DNA of 64,000 nucleotides from Chryseobacterium gleum (GTDB lineage: Bacteria > Bacteroidota > Bacteroidia > Flavobacteriales_D > Sanyastnellaceae), in contig CAMCVP010000009.1 in the NCBI GenBank assembly GCA_945881835.1, forward strand, positions 1 through 64,000, written 5' to 3'. The notes under the pieces were generated by a model, which saw only the letters and a list, made by a program, of their open reading frames with translations, was not told where the DNA came from and did not search any database. How positions within the stretch are numbered: position 1 is the first letter of the stretch; the number at the start of each line of letters is the position of its first letter. Both the position numbers and the translations under genes were made by a program. Positions 61,126 through 64,000 of the stretch are shown piece by piece.

Positions 61126-64000
61126 TTATTTCTGCACAACAAATCGCTTCACCACCTCATTTACTTTAATGAAGTAATTTCCATTATTGAAATTTTCAAG
61201 CTGAATGAGTTCGTTGGTTGATTGAATTTTGTTTTTGTAAATCACTTTTCCAATTGCATCGAAAACAACATATTCTTCACCGAGAAGAGATGTGTTCACT
61301 TGAAGTGTGATGCTAGTTGAAGCTGGATTAGGATAAAGTGAAATTCTTGTTGAAGTGAATTCCTCAATGCCCACTGTTGAATCGAGAATATTCGAATGCG
61401 AATAGACTAACGTTCGTTGCGGATCGCAACTTACTCCCGCCACTTCAATCATATAATATGTTTCTCCAACTGATGGATTAACATCTGTGAATGAGTTTAA
61501 GTTGCTTGCAATTGTGGTAAGCAGATTAAGTGAACTTGCAGATGAACCTCTGTAGATTGAATAGCTTCCAAAATCAAAACCTTCGTAGTCACTCCAGATT
61601 AAATTCACGTTGCTACCCAATCCTTGGTTCGCAGTTAAGTGGATTGTTTTGTGGAAGTTTGACGTAGATGATAAGATTCCGCAAGTGTCGATCAATGCGA
61701 GTTTATATCGATTTGCTTGAATTTGAGGATCTGAATTTAAGTCTTCAAAAATTCCATTAGATCCGTAGGCAACTGTTCCAATTTGTGCATACTCATTCGC
61801 AACATTGGTTTCTTTTAACACTACATATGAATTAATCAAATCTGAAGTAACCGGTTCCCAAACCACATTGTTCTTTCCCGTTACTTGATCGACAGTTACA
61901 ATACAAACTGGCACTGGATCTAGAATTGAGAAGTTCACTGATACAGGTCCAGCTGAAACTGCACATCCGTTTTCATCAATTGCTGTTATACTGAAATCTC
62001 CTGAAGCATTTACATTGATAGAACTAGCAGTAAGTCCGTTATTCCAAAGAAGGTTTGTATATGTTCCTCCTGAAACAGTCAATGTTGCTTCTCCGCCTGC
62101 ACAACCTGCGTTAGCTTGCTCAACAAGAATACTTGGAATGATTGCACTTGGCAACTCTGTTATTGAAACAATATTTGAAACTGCGGTACATCCGTTTTGA
62201 TTGATACTCACTTGATAATTTCCACCTGATGAAACTGAAATATTTTGATTTGTTTCATTTGGAATTAAAGTTCCATTCAAGTACCATTGGTAGGCAATTC
62301 CAGTAGCTGAAGTAGCTGCTTGCAATTGAAGTGTTGTTCCTGCGCAGAACGTATTGGTGGTTGAACTTGCTGCGCTTACTGAAATTGAACAGTTGTTATT
62401 TACAGCGAATAGGTAAGAAGAGACCGAGCAAGTGCCATCGCTTTCCGTAAGTGTCAATTGATAAGGTCCGTTTTGTCCCCACATAATAGACACGTTGTTT
62501 GTGCCTTGTCCAGATGCAATTGCTCCATTGGTTACAGTCCAATTGTATGTGTTTCCTGGAATTGGATTTACAATGTAGTTGTATGCGTTGAATGGTGTAA
62601 TGTTCGGATTTCCAATGATGGTTTGAGCTGCGAAAGAACTATATGTAAGAACCTTTGCTCCAGACATCCAACTTCCGGAGATTCCGTATGACGCATCTGG
62701 TATAACAAAACAAGCATAAGTTCTTGTTCCTGTGAATGCGTCAACTGTAAGAGATGAAGCAGTTGCTCCTGGAATTATGTTCCAACCTGAAGTGTTGGAT
62801 CCTGATGGAGCGGGATTGTTGCCTGTTTTGAAGTGCCATTGGAGGGAGTAGTTGGTAATTGCTGTTGGGACAGTGCTGATTGAAATATCATAACTTGTTA
62901 CCTCTGGGCAGATGGTATTGGTTGTGTTCTCAACGAAGCCATAGTCAAATGGAATTCCTGCACACGTGCAATCCGATAAATAAGCATCTAAAATTGTTGT
63001 TGAATTACCATCATCACATGTGGTACTTGTAAAATGACAAGACCCATCGTCACACCCCGCCGTTGAATTGAAATTACACGCAAGAGGGTTGGTACATCCG
63101 GCATAAATACAAGTTCCATCGTTACAAATTGCATTACTGTTGTAGTTACATGCATTCGTTTCAGTGCAACCTGGAATTAAGCAATCAAAAACACCAAGAG
63201 AAAAAGTAGTTGTGTCAGAACCAAATTCATTTACTGCGATTACCGTGTAATTTGTAAGCGATGATAAAGCTGTCGGAGTTCCTGAAATTTCACCAGTCGA
63301 AGAATTGAAAATTAATCCCGCAGGCAATTCCGGATAGATTCTCCAACTTCCTAGAGAGATTTTTTTGATTTTTTGATTAGATTCATCCGAAACTACAAGG
63401 TCACCATTCAAGTCAAGCGCTAGATCGAAAGGATTATAGAACCTCGCAAGAGTGCCAACCCCGTCAAGATCTCCAATTTCGCTACCTGCTATCGTGGATA
63501 CAAAACCTTGAGGTGTGATTTTGCGGATACGATGATTAGATTGATCTGTTACAAAAATATTATCAAAAAGATCAATGACAAGGCTATTTGGGTTATAAAA
63601 CGTAGCATTGGTGCCAGAGCCATCTAAATTACCTAAACTACCTCCAACAAAAGTTGAAACAATTCCTTCTGTAGATATTTTTCTAATAGCTTGATTTGAT
63701 TGATCAACAACAAATATGTTTCCTTGGCTATCCAGTGCAATGGCACTTGGTGAATAAAACTTACTTTCGGCAGTTGTTCCGTTCACAAATCCTTGCTCTC
63801 CCCCCGCAATAGTAGTTACATTTCCATTTGTGTCTATTTTTCTAATTCTATTGTTGTATTTGTCAGCAACATAAATGTTCCCCGATTGATCCATTGCAAT
63901 TCCTTTGGCAGCGTAAAATTGGGCGGATAAAGCGGACGCATCTAAAAATCCTTGGGTACTCCCTGCGTAATCAGTGACATTGCTATTCGAGTCGATTTTG
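61126..64000 (-). CDS. T9SS-secreted NHL-repeat protein (5' end outside window)
   Basis: At least 957 codons, open through the window's right edge: the frame continues from the Met codon at 63894 upstream through NVTDYAGSTQGFLDASALSA, so the start is beyond base 64000. At least four NHL-type repeats (NIYVADKYNNRIRKIDTNGN, IFVVDQSNQAIRKI, IFVTDQSNHRIRKI, LVVSDESNQKIKKI) form a propeller. Then come a He_PIG-like Ig domain (GLIFNSSTGEISGTPT), Cys motifs GCTETNACNYNSNA...DGTC shared with the giant protein at 4813-10809, several PKD/Ig-like domains and a T9SS type A sorting domain (SLYPNPASTSITLQV to VVKRFVVQK). It is probably a cell-surface or secreted adhesin; the ligand is unknown. Confidence 0.9.
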   Translation of the reverse strand, partial: KIDSNSNVTDYAGSTQGFLDASALSAQFYAAKGIAMDQSGNIYVADKYNNRIRKIDTNGNVTTIAGGEQGFVNGTTAESKFYSPSAIALDSQGNIFVVDQSNQAIRKISTEGIVSTFVGGSLGNLDGSGTNATFYNPNSLVIDLFDNIFVTDQSNHRIRKITPQGFVSTIAGSEIGDLDGVGTLARFYNPFDLALDLNGDLVVSDESNQKIKKISLGSWRIYPELPAGLIFNSSTGEISGTPTALSSLTNYTVIAVNEFGSDTTTFSLGVFDCLIPGCTETNACNYNSNAICNDGTCIYAGCTNPLACNFNSTAGCDDGSCHFTSTTCDDGNSTTILDAYLSDCTCAGIPFDYGFVENTTNTICPEVTSYDISISTVPTAITNYSLQWHFKTGNNPAPSGSNTSGWNIIPGATASSLTVDAFTGTRTYACFVIPDASYGISGSWMSGAKVLTYSSFAAQTIIGNPNITPFNAYNYIVNPIPGNTYNWTVTNGAIASGQGTNNVSIMWGQNGPYQLTLTESDGTCSVSSYLFAVNNNCSISVSAASSTTNTFCAGTTLQLQAATSATGIAYQWYLNGTLIPNETNQNISVSSGGNYQVSINQNGCTAVSNIVSITELPSAIIPSILVEQANAGCAGGEATLTVSGGTYTNLLWNNGLTASSINVNASGDFSITAIDENGCAVSAGPVSVNFSILDPVPVCIVTVDQVTGKNNVVWEPVTSDLINSYVVLKETNVANEYAQIGTVAYGSNGIFEDLNSDPQIQANRYKLALIDTCGILSSTSNFHKTIHLTANQGLGSNVNLIWSDYEGFDFGSYSIYRGSSASSLNLLTTIASNLNSFTDVNPSVGETYYMIEVAGVSCDPQRTLVYSHSNILDSTVGIEEFTSTRISLYPNPASTSITLQVNTSLLGEEYVVFDAIGKVIYKNKIQSTNELIQLENFNNGNYFIKVNEVVKRFVVQK

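Overview
The window reads as chromosomal DNA of a Bacteroidota bacterium, most likely Flavobacteriales. Evidence: two very large secreted proteins end in type IX secretion (T9SS) sorting domains, two 'choice-of-anchor L' proteins end in CHU_C-type domains, and there is a RemB/Wzi-like barrel, a GldA-like ATPase, a carboxypeptidase-regulatory-domain TonB receptor, and Bacteroidota-typical families (DUF4290, DUF4834, DUF4924, tandem DUF1573). Many genes also have the Bacteroidota -7 box TAnnTTTG upstream. I saw no rRNA, tRNA, CRISPR array, insertion sequence or prophage.

Layout. 1-3810 (+): rsfS tail, ftsH, cdsA, psd (ribosome silencing, membrane proteolysis, phospholipid synthesis). 3874-11452 (-): two DUF1573 proteins, a 1998-aa T9SS protein, ruvC. 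11489-16202 (+): glycosyltransferase, OppC-type permease, RemB/Wzi-like barrel, WecA-like transferase. 16195-17367 (-): sigma-54 activator lacking a DNA-binding domain. 17470-24100 (+): uvrD, DUF4290, HupE-like, yidD, lipoprotein, hemB, Asp-box protein. 24110-26255 (-): asnS and an orphan ABC ATPase. 26353-30352 (+): two paralogous choice-of-anchor L proteins. 30363-32803 (-): gpmI and a histidine kinase. 32910-39563 (+): patatin-barrel protein, then a surface-polysaccharide block (Gfo/Idh oxidoreductase, Wzx-like flippase, GT4, acyltransferase-like). 39606-40322 (-): TPR-like protein. 40493-42811 (+): TonB receptor. 42808-47700 (-): EamA exporter, ArsC/Spx-like, purN, hybrid kinase, FIST sensor. 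47837-51457 (+): GldA-like ATPase, DUF4834, YfhO. 51458-52572 (-): membrane protein and DUF393. 52636-56567 (+): GNAT-like, MFS, small protein, OmpH-like, DUF4924. 56564-58526 (-): dtd and a GT-C-like protein. 58583-60682 (+): recG. 61126-64000 (-): NHL-repeat T9SS protein, 5' end outside the window.

The gene arrangement is very compact. Nine convergent pairs occur, and five have stop codons that overlap, abut or lie about 9 bp apart. The striking exception is the 443-bp gap between recG and the last T9SS gene. It is packed almost end to end with small inverted repeats. At least ten exact GATGAC hexamers (GTCATC on the other strand) alternate with different self-complementary mini-hairpins, most with a GNA trinucleotide loop on one strand. 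Beyond them lie more mini-hairpins, then an inverted pair of larger elements built on an 8-bp C/G-rich stem, with a terminator between them. I consider this array the best candidate for an undescribed element; the geometry (fixed 'guide' hexamer 5' of a hairpin) resembles REP/RAYT and IS200/IS605 single-strand substrates, but no such transposase is in the window.

A second theme is promoters. Exact TAnnTTTG boxes lie only 4-5 nt before five start codons (two of them GTG), which would give leaderless or nearly leaderless mRNAs, while other genes have the box 15-24 nt away.
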